DNA of 47,373 bases from Spirochaetia bacterium (GCA_017535435.1 JAFXTY010000057.1:1-47373), one strand, 5' to 3'. Numbered from the stretch's first letter, positions 31,337 to 40,139 are shown. Translations and numbers: made by a program. Notes: a model not told the origin generated them from the letters alone.

Positions 31337-31389
31337 CACATTTTTTCAATTTTTTTTCTCAAAAGTCAAAGCAAAATGAATTTTTTTTG
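31337..31389 (+). repeat. 53-bp AT-rich direct repeat, right copy
   Basis: This is the right partner of 30066-30117. It lies just upstream of the flavodoxin start codon, so on the minus strand it may also supply the promoter (TTGACT followed by an A-tract). The next gene on the other side is the first orphan HicB. Confidence 0.75.
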
Positions 31390-31428
31390 CGTATATACAA
31401 GCAAACCTCTTGTATAAAGAGAAAGTCG

Positions 31429-31458
31429 TTGACTTGTTGAGTAATTTTGTGTAATAAT
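31429..31458 (+). promoter_or_regulatory. promoter of first HicB gene
   Basis: TTGACT (31429-31434), 17-18 nt, then TAATAA or AATAAT (31452-31458), 7-8 nt before the ATG at 31466. No Shine-Dalgarno site is present. Confidence 0.5.
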
Positions 31459-31465
31459 ATTTATT

Positions 31466-31849
31466 ATGAAATACACATACACAGCAGTTTTTACCAAGAA
31501 AGGAAATAAGGTATATGCAAAGGTGCCCGATCTTGACGGGTGCATCACAACTGGGAAAGATTTGATTGATGCCATGGATCAGATGGCAGATGCAATGGCA
31601 GCTTGGTTATGTACTGCAGAAGATGAAAACCTTACGATTCCCGCTCCAACAGTTCAAGCCAAAATTAAACATAATAAGGATGATTTGCTGTCGCTTATCA
31701 AAGCTGATACGCTGGCATATAGGGCTGCAACAGACACTCGGGCAGTACGAAAAAATGTATCGCTCCCTCAATGGTTATTTTTACTTGCCGACCGAAAGCA
31801 TATAAACTGTTCCCAGGTGCTGCAAGAAGCCTTGCTGGCAAAGCTATAA
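31466..31849 (+). CDS. HicB-like antitoxin, orphan 1
   Basis: The protein is 127 aa. Residues 1-50 are the HicB partial RNase-H-like fold (YTAVFTKKGNKVYAKVPDLDGCITTG, DLIDAMDQMADAM). The C-terminus looks like a ribbon-helix-helix or XRE tail (VRKNVSLPQWLFLLADRKHINCSQVLQEALLAKL). HicB neutralises HicA mRNA interferase and represses its operon. No HicA-like gene (~60-85 aa with a dsRBD-like fold) lies on either side. Confidence 0.8.
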   Translation: MKYTYTAVFTKKGNKVYAKVPDLDGCITTGKDLIDAMDQMADAMAAWLCTAEDENLTIPAPTVQAKIKHNKDDLLSLIKADTLAYRAATDTRAVRKNVSLPQWLFLLADRKHINCSQVLQEALLAKL

Positions 31850-31881
31850 TGATCCTATATACCCCCACGAGTTCGAGAGGA

Positions 31882-31909
31882 TTGACAATACGCATTATGC
31901 GTATAAAAT
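31882..31909 (+). promoter_or_regulatory. promoter and palindromic operator of second HicB gene
   Basis: TTGACA (31882-31887), 16 nt, TAAAAT (31904-31909), then 6 nt to the ATG at 31916. The spacer holds the palindrome TACGCATTATGCGTA (31889-31903; 7-bp arms, one central base), well placed for self-repression by HicB. Confidence 0.65.
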
Positions 31910-31915
31910 ACAAAC

Positions 31916-32296
31916 ATGAATTTTATTTATCCTGCAATATGCCATTTTGAAAACGGCGGTTATTGGTATGAGTTTCCAGATCTTCCTGGTTGTTTTTCCC
32001 AAGGTGATTCCGAGCGGGAAATTGTTGAAAATGCAGAAGAAAGCCTTAAAGGCTACCTCATTACTGTATTGGAACAAGGAAAAGAACTTCCAAAAGCAAG
32101 CAGCATCTTTGACCACAAGGTGCGCGGAAAAAGTTTTGTAACATATATTGACAGCGGAATTGCTGAAAGTCACAGATATGTCCGTAAGAATGTGACACTC
32201 CCTGAATGGCTGGATAAAAAAGCAGAAAAAGCATCTATTAATTTCTCACAGACATTACAGGAAGCATTATGTAAAAAGCTTGGCTTTAGGGACTAA
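31916..32296 (+). CDS. HicB-like antitoxin, orphan 2
   Basis: The protein is 126 aa with the HicB fold (IYPAICHFENGGYWYEFPDLPGCFSQGDS, EIVENAEESLKGYL) and a C-terminal DNA-binding segment (VRKNVTLPEWLDKKAEKASINFSQTLQEALCKKL) clearly related to that of orphan 1. The N-terminal halves are more diverged. No HicA gene is adjacent. Two HicB genes in tandem without toxins may be decoys, regulators, or survivors of toxin loss. Confidence 0.82.
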   Translation: MNFIYPAICHFENGGYWYEFPDLPGCFSQGDSEREIVENAEESLKGYLITVLEQGKELPKASSIFDHKVRGKSFVTYIDSGIAESHRYVRKNVTLPEWLDKKAEKASINFSQTLQEALCKKLGFRD

Positions 32297-32347
32297 TTTG
32301 GCCCTTTTGTGGAAAAAACAACTGAATTTTAAGTCCGAACGAATTGA

Positions 32348-35300
32348 TTATTCTTCGGCAACATTCTTAACACCAAATTCTAGTTTGATTCTTAGTTCAG
32401 TATGTTTTTGATTTTTGAAAGCCAAATATTCCATATACTTTTTGTACATAATCTTTTTTATATATTTTTCCATATATTCGTAATCTGGATTACCTGAAGA
32501 ATTAATTGGCAACATAATATTTTGAGCTTTCATCCGTTTTTCATTGAATTTATATGCATATAAAAACTTATTCTTTTGCTGAAGAATATTTACTTTCATG
32601 AATAAAAGAGAATATTTGTTATCTGGCCAATGTTTTAAATGAAATTTTTTTACATCATCAGAAAAAATACATTCGTATGGGTGATAAAAGTTTTCAACAA
32701 CACTTCCATTATAATTTACACCAAGGACATTTCTATCAAGCGAATTATTATTGTTTGAAACAAAGTTAGTTATTCCATTGTTTGAATCCGAAGCTCCAAT
32801 AAAAGGTCTATTACCAGTTTGCATATTTGAAACAGTCAATCTTTTTCCAGAACTTATTTTAAAAATATCTATTAGTTTAAATTTATCCCATTCTTTTTTA
32901 TCAAGATTATCTGTTATTTGATTCTCGGGTGAAAAGCATTCTCTTATACGCTTTAATGCAAATTCATAATACTCTTTGTTTTTCTGTTCTTCCATTCCTC
33001 TTATATAAGATTCAATAAAATCGTGGTCTATCTCACCCCCTGAGGATATTGGAAGCATTATTTTCAATTTATCTGCAAATTTTTGTCTAAACTGTTTTCC
33101 ATAAGAAAATTTTGATGAGTTCATATTTATCATTTGAACAATAAATTTTTTTAGTGATTCGTTTATTTTATTATTTTGAAAGAAATAAATATTATCATCA
33201 CCTGTGCATTCATAATTGTGATAAAAAGAGTGCCCAAACATATCCACGGTTATTGACTTTGAAAATAAAGGCATTTCATTATTTTCAATAAAACTACTAA
33301 CACCTTGACTTTCCTCTGTTGCTGTTAAAAGTGGAATAGTCCCTGTTTTTCGATTTTGCTTTGTAAGTCTTACACCATGATAATTTTTAAACAAAGTCGA
33401 AAGATTAAATTCTTTCCATTTTCTACTTTCTAGCAAGTCTTGAAAGTTTTTTTTTACTACTTCTGGACTTTTATCATCTTCAAAAAGATACTTCCGACCT
33501 TGCATAATCATGCTGAATTCGAAAGTCAGATAATCTCCAACAGTTTTTTCAAAATCCTTATCTGTTGGGATTTCATCATTAAAATAATAGAAGCTATGAA
33601 GCCATTCATCATCAGCAGTAATTGTTGTTTTCACACAGAATTTTGTCGGTGCCTCGATTCTATCAAACCAAACATCAAGTAAGTGCTGTTTTTTATCTTT
33701 TGCAGCCTCCGTTTCCAAAAGACCTATATGCGGAGCAACTTTAAAGCCATCGTCTTCAAAATTGATAAACTTACATACCTGATCTTTCGGATGTGGTTGA
33801 CCACTTGTAAATACAGCAATACAAGGAATCACGCCAATTCCATAAAATGTATCTTTTTGAAGCATAATTACACCATCAAGGGTGTGTTTTTTAAGAATTG
33901 ATTCTTTTATTGACTGTTCTTCTTTTGTTTTCCCAGTCATAGAACTCTGTGGGACTATAACTGCACATTTTGCGTTAGGCAGCAATGAGTCCAAGAGATG
34001 TTCTGTAAAAGCAATTTCATACATTCCTGTATTGTTTTTCCCTTGAGAATATGGAGGATTCAGCATTCCAACAGTTGCCCTAAAATCAGTTTGTAATTGT
34101 TTCGGCTTTTTCATAAGAAAATCGTCACAATGAAGATTACTTTTCCCATCACCGCGTAGAATCATATTTGTAGTGGCAACAGTAAACATATCTGGTCGCA
34201 GTTCTATACCAAATAGTTGATTTTTTCTGATATTCTGTTTTTCTGAGTTGCTTTTAGCTTTAGAAAGCATTGCATGAAGAGCTGCCACAAGGAAGCCACC
34301 TGTTCCACAGCAAGGGTCAAAAATTCTATCTGTCGTTTTTACATCAAGTAAATCACAGAACAATTCTGTGATATGTCGTGGGGTCAATACAATTCCTAAA
34401 GTCTGTCCACTTCCCCCGGAATACCTCATAAATTCGCCATAAAAACGGCCAAGATAATCTTCTGAAGTTCTTGTGTATTTAATAGATTTATAAAGTTTTT
34501 CATCCAAGAATCTTGAAAAGAATTTTAAGGGAGTTTCGCCAAGAGCAGGATTTTTTTCATTAAGTTTAGTACTGTCTTTAATAATAGAGAATTGTGATAG
34601 AATCTTATCTATCTTAGTTACAGGTGATAAATCTGTCCGTTTAAAACTGGACTCAATAGCATTATATATTTTCTGGCCATCGGTTGTAACTGAATCTGCA
34701 TTCAAAGAATCGATAGAAAAATTTCCATTATCACGTTCTCTAAGAGCAAGAAGTATCCCAGAAACAACAAGGGGCTTTTCCTCATCTTTTATATTTCCGT
34801 AGTTTCTTAAATGCTCATGCAGTTCTTTTGCATCAGAAAGTAGTTCCGCAAGTTCTTTTTCCTTATCACTTGATTCGTTTAAAACATCGCGAAGATAATA
34901 TTCATCTATATTCTTTTCATTAAACGAGATAAACGATTCAACATCCTCAAGAGTATCAAAAACATTTAATCGATCATCAACAAAAATTGGAGTTATCCTA
35001 TGCTTTCTCTCATTACCAGAAATACCGAACGCAAAAACTTTCTTATAGGAGGTATTCAGGACTAGATGTTTAGCATAAAACAGGGCTCCATTTACTGCAT
35101 AATCAGTAACATCTTTTGTCTCTAGACCGATAAGCCCATCAGAATTATGTTTAATATGATTACAGATAGAAGCTTTGTCCTCTATAACAAGGATGAAGTC
35201 TTTTACAATGCCAACATATTCTGGATACCCTACTTTTCCTGTCCTTCGCTTGCTGGCAGTTTTTAGTGCGTCGTTTATCTCTTTAATCGTGCTTCCCTTT

Positions 35301-35374
35301 GCTTCAAGTTCCAACCCAGCTTGTTTTAGCAAGTCATGAACCCATAAATCAGTAGAAGCTTCTTTCCTCGGCAT
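32348..35374 (-). CDS. single-chain restriction-modification enzyme (nuclease, N6-adenine methylase, two target-recognition domains)
   Basis: The protein is 1008 aa. The N-terminus has a PD-(D/E)XK-type pattern (PEY, then D59, and E65-D66-K67 in VIEDK). The methylase core has motif I DPCCGTGGF (~353-361) and motif IV NPPY (~439-442). The last ~350 residues hold two type I S-subunit-like recognition domains, each opening with W..F.L..lF and G.RLT and each closing with LPI(S/N)SSG and D(H/Y). This layout matches type IIB/IIG (BcgI-like) enzymes. The ATG at 35374 is preceded by AGGAA and a TATAAT; a TTG at 35446 is an alternative. The gene is AT-rich, unlike the flanking core genes, which suggests acquisition by transfer. 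A divergent XRE gene is adjacent. Confidence 0.85.
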   Translation of the reverse strand: MPRKEASTDLWVHDLLKQAGLELEAKGSTIKEINDALKTASKRRTGKVGYPEYVGIVKDFILVIEDKASICNHIKHNSDGLIGLETKDVTDYAVNGALFYAKHLVLNTSYKKVFAFGISGNERKHRITPIFVDDRLNVFDTLEDVESFISFNEKNIDEYYLRDVLNESSDKEKELAELLSDAKELHEHLRNYGNIKDEEKPLVVSGILLALRERDNGNFSIDSLNADSVTTDGQKIYNAIESSFKRTDLSPVTKIDKILSQFSIIKDSTKLNEKNPALGETPLKFFSRFLDEKLYKSIKYTRTSEDYLGRFYGEFMRYSGGSGQTLGIVLTPRHITELFCDLLDVKTTDRIFDPCCGTGGFLVAALHAMLSKAKSNSEKQNIRKNQLFGIELRPDMFTVATTNMILRGDGKSNLHCDDFLMKKPKQLQTDFRATVGMLNPPYSQGKNNTGMYEIAFTEHLLDSLLPNAKCAVIVPQSSMTGKTKEEQSIKESILKKHTLDGVIMLQKDTFYGIGVIPCIAVFTSGQPHPKDQVCKFINFEDDGFKVAPHIGLLETEAAKDKKQHLLDVWFDRIEAPTKFCVKTTITADDEWLHSFYYFNDEIPTDKDFEKTVGDYLTFEFSMIMQGRKYLFEDDKSPEVVKKNFQDLLESRKWKEFNLSTLFKNYHGVRLTKQNRKTGTIPLLTATEESQGVSSFIENNEMPLFSKSITVDMFGHSFYHNYECTGDDNIYFFQNNKINESLKKFIVQMINMNSSKFSYGKQFRQKFADKLKIMLPISSGGEIDHDFIESYIRGMEEQKNKEYYEFALKRIRECFSPENQITDNLDKKEWDKFKLIDIFKISSGKRLTVSNMQTGNRPFIGASDSNNGITNFVSNNNNSLDRNVLGVNYNGSVVENFYHPYECIFSDDVKKFHLKHWPDNKYSLLFMKVNILQQKNKFLYAYKFNEKRMKAQNIMLPINSSGNPDYEYMEKYIKKIMYKKYMEYLAFKNQKHTELRIKLEFGVKNVAEE

Positions 35375-35474
35375 AAATGAAAAAATTCCTATTAAATACC
35401 AAAATTGATTATATTCAATTATTGTATATATTTTGAACTTTTTCAAGTTTTTATTTTAAATTTGAAAATATCCG

Positions 35475-35480
35475 TATCAT
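35475..35480 (+). promoter_or_regulatory. -10 box of the XRE controller gene
   Basis: TATCAT lies 6 nt before the ATG at 35487. No Shine-Dalgarno is seen, and the -35 region (TATTTT) is weak. The divergent restriction-modification promoter lies within 100 nt. Confidence 0.35.
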
Positions 35481-35486
35481 ATAAGA

Positions 35487-35819
35487 ATGAATTTTTGGGA
35501 AAGGGTTGAAAATCTTCTGGATCAGAAGGGCATTAATAAAAAGACATTAGCCTCAGAAGCAGGCATTGATGCCTCTAACATCTCAAAAGGACTGAAAAGT
35601 GGTGGTTCTCCTGCTGCAGATACTGCGGTAAAGATTGCTAAATTCTTAAATACAACAGTAGAATATCTTGTAACTGGTACCGACTCTCGATTATCCGAAT
35701 CCCAGCAAAAACAGCTTGACACCCTTCTCCGATACACAAATACAGTTAAAAGTCTCGACAAACTTCCTTCAAAAGTAAGAAAACCGATAGAGACAATGAT
35801 TTCCGAAATAGGAAAGTAA
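35487..35819 (+). CDS. XRE-family regulator, candidate restriction controller
   Basis: The protein is 110 aa. The helix-turn-helix covers KTLASEAGIDASNISKGLKSGGSPAADTAVKIAKFL, followed by a C-terminal helical tail (SLDKLPSKVRKPIETMISEIGK). It is divergent from the restriction-modification gene and convergent with the nuclease-fold gene, the position of C proteins that time restriction after methylation. It might also be a phage-type repressor. Confidence 0.7.
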   Translation: MNFWERVENLLDQKGINKKTLASEAGIDASNISKGLKSGGSPAADTAVKIAKFLNTTVEYLVTGTDSRLSESQQKQLDTLLRYTNTVKSLDKLPSKVRKPIETMISEIGK

Positions 35820-35822
35820 CTA

Positions 35823-36461
35823 TTATTTTAAATCATTAACATTAATAAATAAATTATGAATATATGGTTTAAGCTTAAAAATCTCCGGTAGACCCAATGA
35901 TTTATGAACTTGTTTAATTTCAGTTTCCCACTCCTTTTTACTTTTTACAGGTGTAACTGTATTGTCATTTAAAAAATATACAAATAATAAATGAGCATTA
36001 ATTTTATTACAGATTCTCAAAAAATAAAGGTGTGCTACTCTATTTGCATATTGATAATAATCGCTTTGCATCCAATCAAATGTTTTATCGACACCCAAGA
36101 ATGACTTTACCTCATTTAGCGACTTAGAAATAAGTATTCTTGATTCATTAGCTTTTGCTTTTGAAGGACCACTTTTTTGTTCAGTTATATGGGCTTTAGC
36201 TTCCACTAAAAATACTTTATCTTTTGTTTTTCCCAAGGCATCCCAATGCGCACCACCTCGTGGCCAAAACTCTTTTAACTTATAAGGAATTTTATCCAAT
36301 CCAAGTTCTTTTAGAAATCTAGAATCCCAATATTCTCTATATTTATCTTTTTTCAGTGGTGAAACCCATGTTATTTGGTCTTTTTCTTTCAGTTCATTTT
36401 GAATGATTTCGGGAAATTCATTAATAAGTATTTGAATATCTTTTTGACTTCCTTTTGCCAT
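35823..36461 (-). CDS. PD-(D/E)XK nuclease-fold protein
   Basis: The protein is 212 aa. The segment HWDALGKTKDKVFLVEAKAH gives D-(x)n-ExK of the PD-(D/E)XK fold (D in HWDAL, E and K in VEAKA). An HTH is not seen. No named family is recognised with confidence. Its location next to the restriction-modification genes suggests a defence role or a stand-alone nuclease. AGGAAG precedes the ATG, and TATAAT/TATACA boxes lie within 45 nt upstream. It is AT-rich like its neighbours. Confidence 0.6.
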   Translation of the reverse strand: MAKGSQKDIQILINEFPEIIQNELKEKDQITWVSPLKKDKYREYWDSRFLKELGLDKIPYKLKEFWPRGGAHWDALGKTKDKVFLVEAKAHITEQKSGPSKAKANESRILISKSLNEVKSFLGVDKTFDWMQSDYYQYANRVAHLYFLRICNKINAHLLFVYFLNDNTVTPVKSKKEWETEIKQVHKSLGLPEIFKLKPYIHNLFINVNDLK

Positions 36462-36868
36462 TTTTTCTTCCTAAAAATGTATACCCAATTATAACACATT
36501 ATATTCAAGATTAGAAACTATTTGAGGTCAAAATTTTTGACCTCGATTAGTCCCCACCCCTCCGCCTCAAACGAACGAAAGCTTAAGAAGCCGCCCAAGT
36601 GGAAAAACTTGAGCCCACCTAAAGATGCCCCTTGAGATATTGGGCGCCTCAGCAACAAACAAGCCTCCACTTCACATGAAAAAAGCGTTTACTGGGGTAT
36701 GTAAAAACAAGCCCAGAAAAAGGCACCTCCTAAAAGATATTGAACTCCCAGCAGAAGCCATCCCTGGCAGTGTTACAGCCTCTGGCTGTTTACTGAGCAG
36801 GGGTGGCTTGCTGATGGGATGAACGCTTATCGAGCAGGGGTGCCTTATTTCTGGGCTTATATTATATC
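36462..36868. other. gene-free boundary region between restriction island and arg operon
   Basis: This 407-bp stretch holds the promoter of the nuclease-fold gene, a solitary palindrome at 36524-36544 and the direct repeat GAGCAGGGGTG at 36795 and 36832. From about 36545 the base composition becomes richer in G and C again, marking the island edge. A 65-codon frame at 36625-36822 shows no protein features. Confidence 0.5.
36524..36544 (+). repeat. solitary ORF6N-type palindrome
   Basis: GAGGTCAAAA, a central T and TTTTGACCTC are perfectly self-complementary over 21 bp. The core GGTCAAAA/TTTTGACC is the same as in ORF6N copy 3. Read in frame it encodes LRSKFLTS, the same motif as in the ORF6N proteins, but no ORF6N gene surrounds it. 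Confidence 0.7.
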
Positions 36869-38131
36869 TTACTCAGTGGGGCGCTTCTTGAAGCTCTTGC
36901 TCTCCAGTATTGCCTGACCTTCCCCCACCTGCTGCTCCATAAGAGCACGCACCTTGAGCGGAAGTCCAAACAGGGTGATGAAGCCCTGAGCATCCTTGTG
37001 GTTGTACAGTTCTCCAGTTGTGAAGGAAGCGATGCTCTCGTTGTACAGGCTGTACTTTGACCAGGAGCCAGCGCCGCGGATAGAGCCTTTGTACAGCTTA
37101 AGCTTTACCCAGCCTGTGCAGGTCTTCTGTGTCACATCGATAAATGCCTTGCATGCATCCATCAGCGGGGTGAACCACTTGCCGTCATAGATAAGCTCGC
37201 TCATTCTGAGTGAGATCTGTTGCTTGAAATGGTAGGTGTCCCGGTCCAGGCACAGATGATCCATCATCTCGTGTGCTGCATACAGAATCGATCCACCAGG
37301 AGTCTCGTACACACCGCGGCTCTTCATTCCGACACACCGGTTCTCGCAGATATCCACAAGGCCCACGCCGTTCCTTCCGCCGATCTTGTTGAGCTCCAGC
37401 ATGATCTCAAGACCGTTCATCTTCTTGCCGTTCACGCTGACAGGAACACCTTTCTCGAACTCAATCTTCACATACTCGCCAGCCTCGGGAGCCTCCTCGG
37501 GGCATACTGTGTTCTGGAGCATGTGCTTGTAGTTAGGCTCGTTCTCGGTCTTCTCTAGCTCAAGTCCCTCGTGGGAAAGATGCCAGATATTCTCGTCCCG
37601 GCTGTAGGACTGGTCCTTCTTCATAGGAACCTCAAGACCCCGGTCCTCCAGGAACTTGATCTCTGCATCCCGGCTGTCCATGTTCCACTTGTCATCGCGC
37701 CATGCGGCGATAACCTTCAGGTCTGGGGCAAATGCCTTGATTGCCAGCTCGAACCGGATCTGGTCGTTTCCCTTTCCTGTTGCGCCGTGACAGATAGCCA
37801 CAGCTCCCTCCTGCCGTGCATACTCAACCAGAATCTTTCCGATTAAAGGACGTGCAGTGGAAGTACCCAGCAGGTACTGATCCTCGTATTTACAGTTGGC
37901 CTTCAGTGCCGGCCATACGTATTCCTCAATATATTCCTGACGTGCATCAACAACATAGCATGCGGAGGCTCCTGTCTTGAGAGCCCGTGCCTTGATTGCA
38001 GCCCAGTCGTCTCCCTGTCCCACATCCACGCAGACAGCGATGACATCGTAATCGTAATTTTCCTTAAGCCATGGGATGATAACTGTTGTATCAAGTCCAC
38101 CAGAATATGCAAGTACTATTTTTTCAGCCAT
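36869..38131 (-). CDS. argG: argininosuccinate synthase
   Basis: The protein is 420 aa. The ATP-binding motif is AYSGGLDTTVIIPWL, followed by VDVGQGDD, GTSTARPLIGKILVEYA and HGATGKGNDQIRFE. It joins citrulline and aspartate with ATP to make argininosuccinate. It is the last gene of the argRCBDG unit, 11 nt after argD, with AAGGGAG before the ATG. argH and argF are not in the window. Confidence 0.97.
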   Translation of the reverse strand: MAEKIVLAYSGGLDTTVIIPWLKENYDYDVIAVCVDVGQGDDWAAIKARALKTGASACYVVDARQEYIEEYVWPALKANCKYEDQYLLGTSTARPLIGKILVEYARQEGAVAICHGATGKGNDQIRFELAIKAFAPDLKVIAAWRDDKWNMDSRDAEIKFLEDRGLEVPMKKDQSYSRDENIWHLSHEGLELEKTENEPNYKHMLQNTVCPEEAPEAGEYVKIEFEKGVPVSVNGKKMNGLEIMLELNKIGGRNGVGLVDICENRCVGMKSRGVYETPGGSILYAAHEMMDHLCLDRDTYHFKQQISLRMSELIYDGKWFTPLMDACKAFIDVTQKTCTGWVKLKLYKGSIRGAGSWSKYSLYNESIASFTTGELYNHKDAQGFITLFGLPLKVRALMEQQVGEGQAILESKSFKKRPTE

Positions 38132-38142
38132 ATTAAACTCCC

Positions 38143-39357
38143 TTATTTATTCAACTTATTTTTCAAAGATTTTGCAATAATATCAAAGCCTTCGTCCATC
38201 TCTTTCTCGCTGATGATAAGAGGTGGTGCCAGGCGGATCACATTTGTTCCAGACCGGAGGACAAGGACACCGTTGGCCTTGCACTCGGCAATCAGGTCCT
38301 TGGAAAGGTCTCCCTCGTAGCCTGCCGGAGTATTCACTTCGAAGCCCCGGAGCATACCAGCGCCTTTAATCTCGCCGATGCAGTCGAACTTAGCCTTAAG
38401 TTCCTCGATTTTCTTCTTAAGATACTCTCCCTTTGCCTGCACCTCGAAGATGAATGGGGGGAAGAAAAGAGTCTCCAGCATCAGGTTTGCAACTGCACAT
38501 GCCACCGGATTTCCGCCGAAGGTGGAGCCGTGGTCACCAGGCTGAAGTATCTCGTTTATCTTCATAGGAATGAGGGTTGCAGAAAGGGGCAGACCGCCAG
38601 CCAATGGCTTTGCCAGTGTGATGATATCTGGATTCAGGTCAACAAGACCGGAGGCGAATGGATAGCCAGTCCTTGTAAGTCCGGTCTGCACCTCGTCGGC
38701 AATCAGGATGACATCCTGCTGTGCACACACTTCATTAAGGGCTTTGGCAAACTCCTTGGTCATGCACTTTAGGCCGCCCTCCCCCTGAATCACCTCCACG
38801 ATGATTGCAGCATAGGTGCCGTCCACAGTTTTCTTAAGAGTCTCCACATCATTGTATGGAAGGAACTCAACACCAGGCATAAGGGGCTGGCAGTCATCCT
38901 TGTAATGAGGGTTGTATGTGCAGGAGAGAGCTCCCACTGTGCGCCCGTGGAATGCATTCTCAAAGGCGATAATCTTGTGGTGTCCTTCTCCTTTTTTCCT
39001 CTTTGCATAAAGCCGCGCAAACTTGATTGCAGCCTCGTTGGCCTCGGTGCCGCTGTTTCCGAAGTGGACTGCGGCAAAGTTACCGAAAGATGTCAGTTTA
39101 TCTGCAACCAGAAGTGTTGCCTCTGATGTGTAGAGGTTGGAGGTGTGGACGATTTTCTTCATCTGGTCGTAGGCTGCCTTTGCCAGATCCTCCCGGCCGT
39201 AGCCAAGGGTGTTCACCGCAATTCCGGAGCCTAAATCCAGATACTTCTTTCCCTCCACATCCCATATATAGCAGCCCTTGCCGTGGTCGAAGAGAGTGAA
39301 CTCGTTGCCGTAGCTCCGTGGGTAAGGGGCATTGTATACAGTGCTTTTAGGTATCAT
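38143..39357 (-). CDS. argD: acetylornithine aminotransferase
   Basis: The protein is 404 aa of the class-III aminotransferase family. It has NSGTEANEAAIKFAR, AFHGRTVGALS, LIADEVQTGLTRTG, the PLP-lysine region ITLAKPLAGGLPLSA and GDHGSTFGGNPVACA. It forms N-acetylornithine from the semialdehyde. AAGGAG lies before the ATG. It sits 17 nt after argB. Confidence 0.93.
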   Translation of the reverse strand: MIPKSTVYNAPYPRSYGNEFTLFDHGKGCYIWDVEGKKYLDLGSGIAVNTLGYGREDLAKAAYDQMKKIVHTSNLYTSEATLLVADKLTSFGNFAAVHFGNSGTEANEAAIKFARLYAKRKKGEGHHKIIAFENAFHGRTVGALSCTYNPHYKDDCQPLMPGVEFLPYNDVETLKKTVDGTYAAIIVEVIQGEGGLKCMTKEFAKALNEVCAQQDVILIADEVQTGLTRTGYPFASGLVDLNPDIITLAKPLAGGLPLSATLIPMKINEILQPGDHGSTFGGNPVACAVANLMLETLFFPPFIFEVQAKGEYLKKKIEELKAKFDCIGEIKGAGMLRGFEVNTPAGYEGDLSKDLIAECKANGVLVLRSGTNVIRLAPPLIISEKEMDEGFDIIAKSLKNKLNK

Positions 39358-39374
39358 GTATTCTCCTTATTCTG

Positions 39375-40139
39375 TCAAAGGACCATACTGGTCCCGATCT
39401 TTCTTTCTATAGTCTTCTCAAGATCGCCGAAACTCTTATATTCGCCGATACATATTTCTTTTACACCATTTTTCAAAGCTTTGATAGAGGATGTCACCTT
39501 AGGGATCATTCCTCCGGAGATGACTCCGGCCTCAATCTCGGCATTTGACTGTGCCTCTGTAAGCAGTGTGATCACCTTTCCATCCTTAAGGACTCCCGGG
39601 ATATCGGAGATGAAGAAAAGCTTGGCCGCCTTCATGGCCTCAGATACAGCCAGAGCAGCCTCGTCCGCATTTATGTTCAGGGCCTTTCCACCCTTCTCCA
39701 TAGAGGCTGATGAAACAACCGGCAGATAGCCGTTCTCCAGCAGCAGAGTAAGGAGTGATGCATCAACTTCGGTCACCTTCCCGGTGTGGGAGACATCGCT
39801 CACAGCCTTGCCGGTGAATATGCTGCCGTCGCAGCCGGAAAGGCCCACTGCCTTGCATCCTGTGGTGTTGCCCAAGCGCACTAAAAGCTTGTTCATCTTC
39901 CCGGCCAGCACCATATCTGCAATCTCCATCTCAGGCGGGGTGGTAAGCCGCACTCCGTCCTTGAACACAGGCTCCAGGTTGAACACCTTGCTTATGCGGG
40001 AAAGCTCTGCCCCGCCACCATGCACCAGTATAAAGGCATACTGGGAGGAAAGCTTCTGCATCTCCTTGAAGAGGGCTTTCATGGCCGCCATATCAGAGGC
40101 TGCTTTGCCTCCGGTCTTTACTACAACTATATCCTTCAT
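39375..40139 (-). CDS. argB: acetylglutamate kinase
   Basis: The protein is 254 aa. Substrate loops VVVKTGGKAA, ILVHGGGAELSR and NINADEAALAVSEAMKA are those of NAG kinase, and ISDIPGVLKDG is typical near the C-terminus. The ATG at 40139 forms TGATG with the argC stop and has GGAGAG upstream; a GTG one codon earlier (40142) is possible. It phosphorylates N-acetylglutamate, usually the arginine-inhibited step. Confidence 0.93.
   Translation of the reverse strand: MKDIVVVKTGGKAASDMAAMKALFKEMQKLSSQYAFILVHGGGAELSRISKVFNLEPVFKDGVRLTTPPEMEIADMVLAGKMNKLLVRLGNTTGCKAVGLSGCDGSIFTGKAVSDVSHTGKVTEVDASLLTLLLENGYLPVVSSASMEKGGKALNINADEAALAVSEAMKAAKLFFISDIPGVLKDGKVITLLTEAQSNAEIEAGVISGGMIPKVTSSIKALKNGVKEICIGEYKSFGDLEKTIERKIGTSMVL

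Noticed and set aside
30066-31389. Integron cassette with attC sites (T. denticola has an integron)
   Set aside because: The repeats lack GTTRRRY and RYYYAAC core pairs and attC-like palindromic structure, and no integrase is present.
31850-32345. HicA toxin gene next to the HicB genes
   Set aside because: The gaps of 66 and 51 bp around the second hicB are too short, and no HicA-like frame lies on either strand.
36625-36822. 65-codon frame in the gene-free region before argG
   Set aside because: It has no ribosome-binding site of note, no domain pattern and a skewed composition with repeated short words. It is treated as chance.
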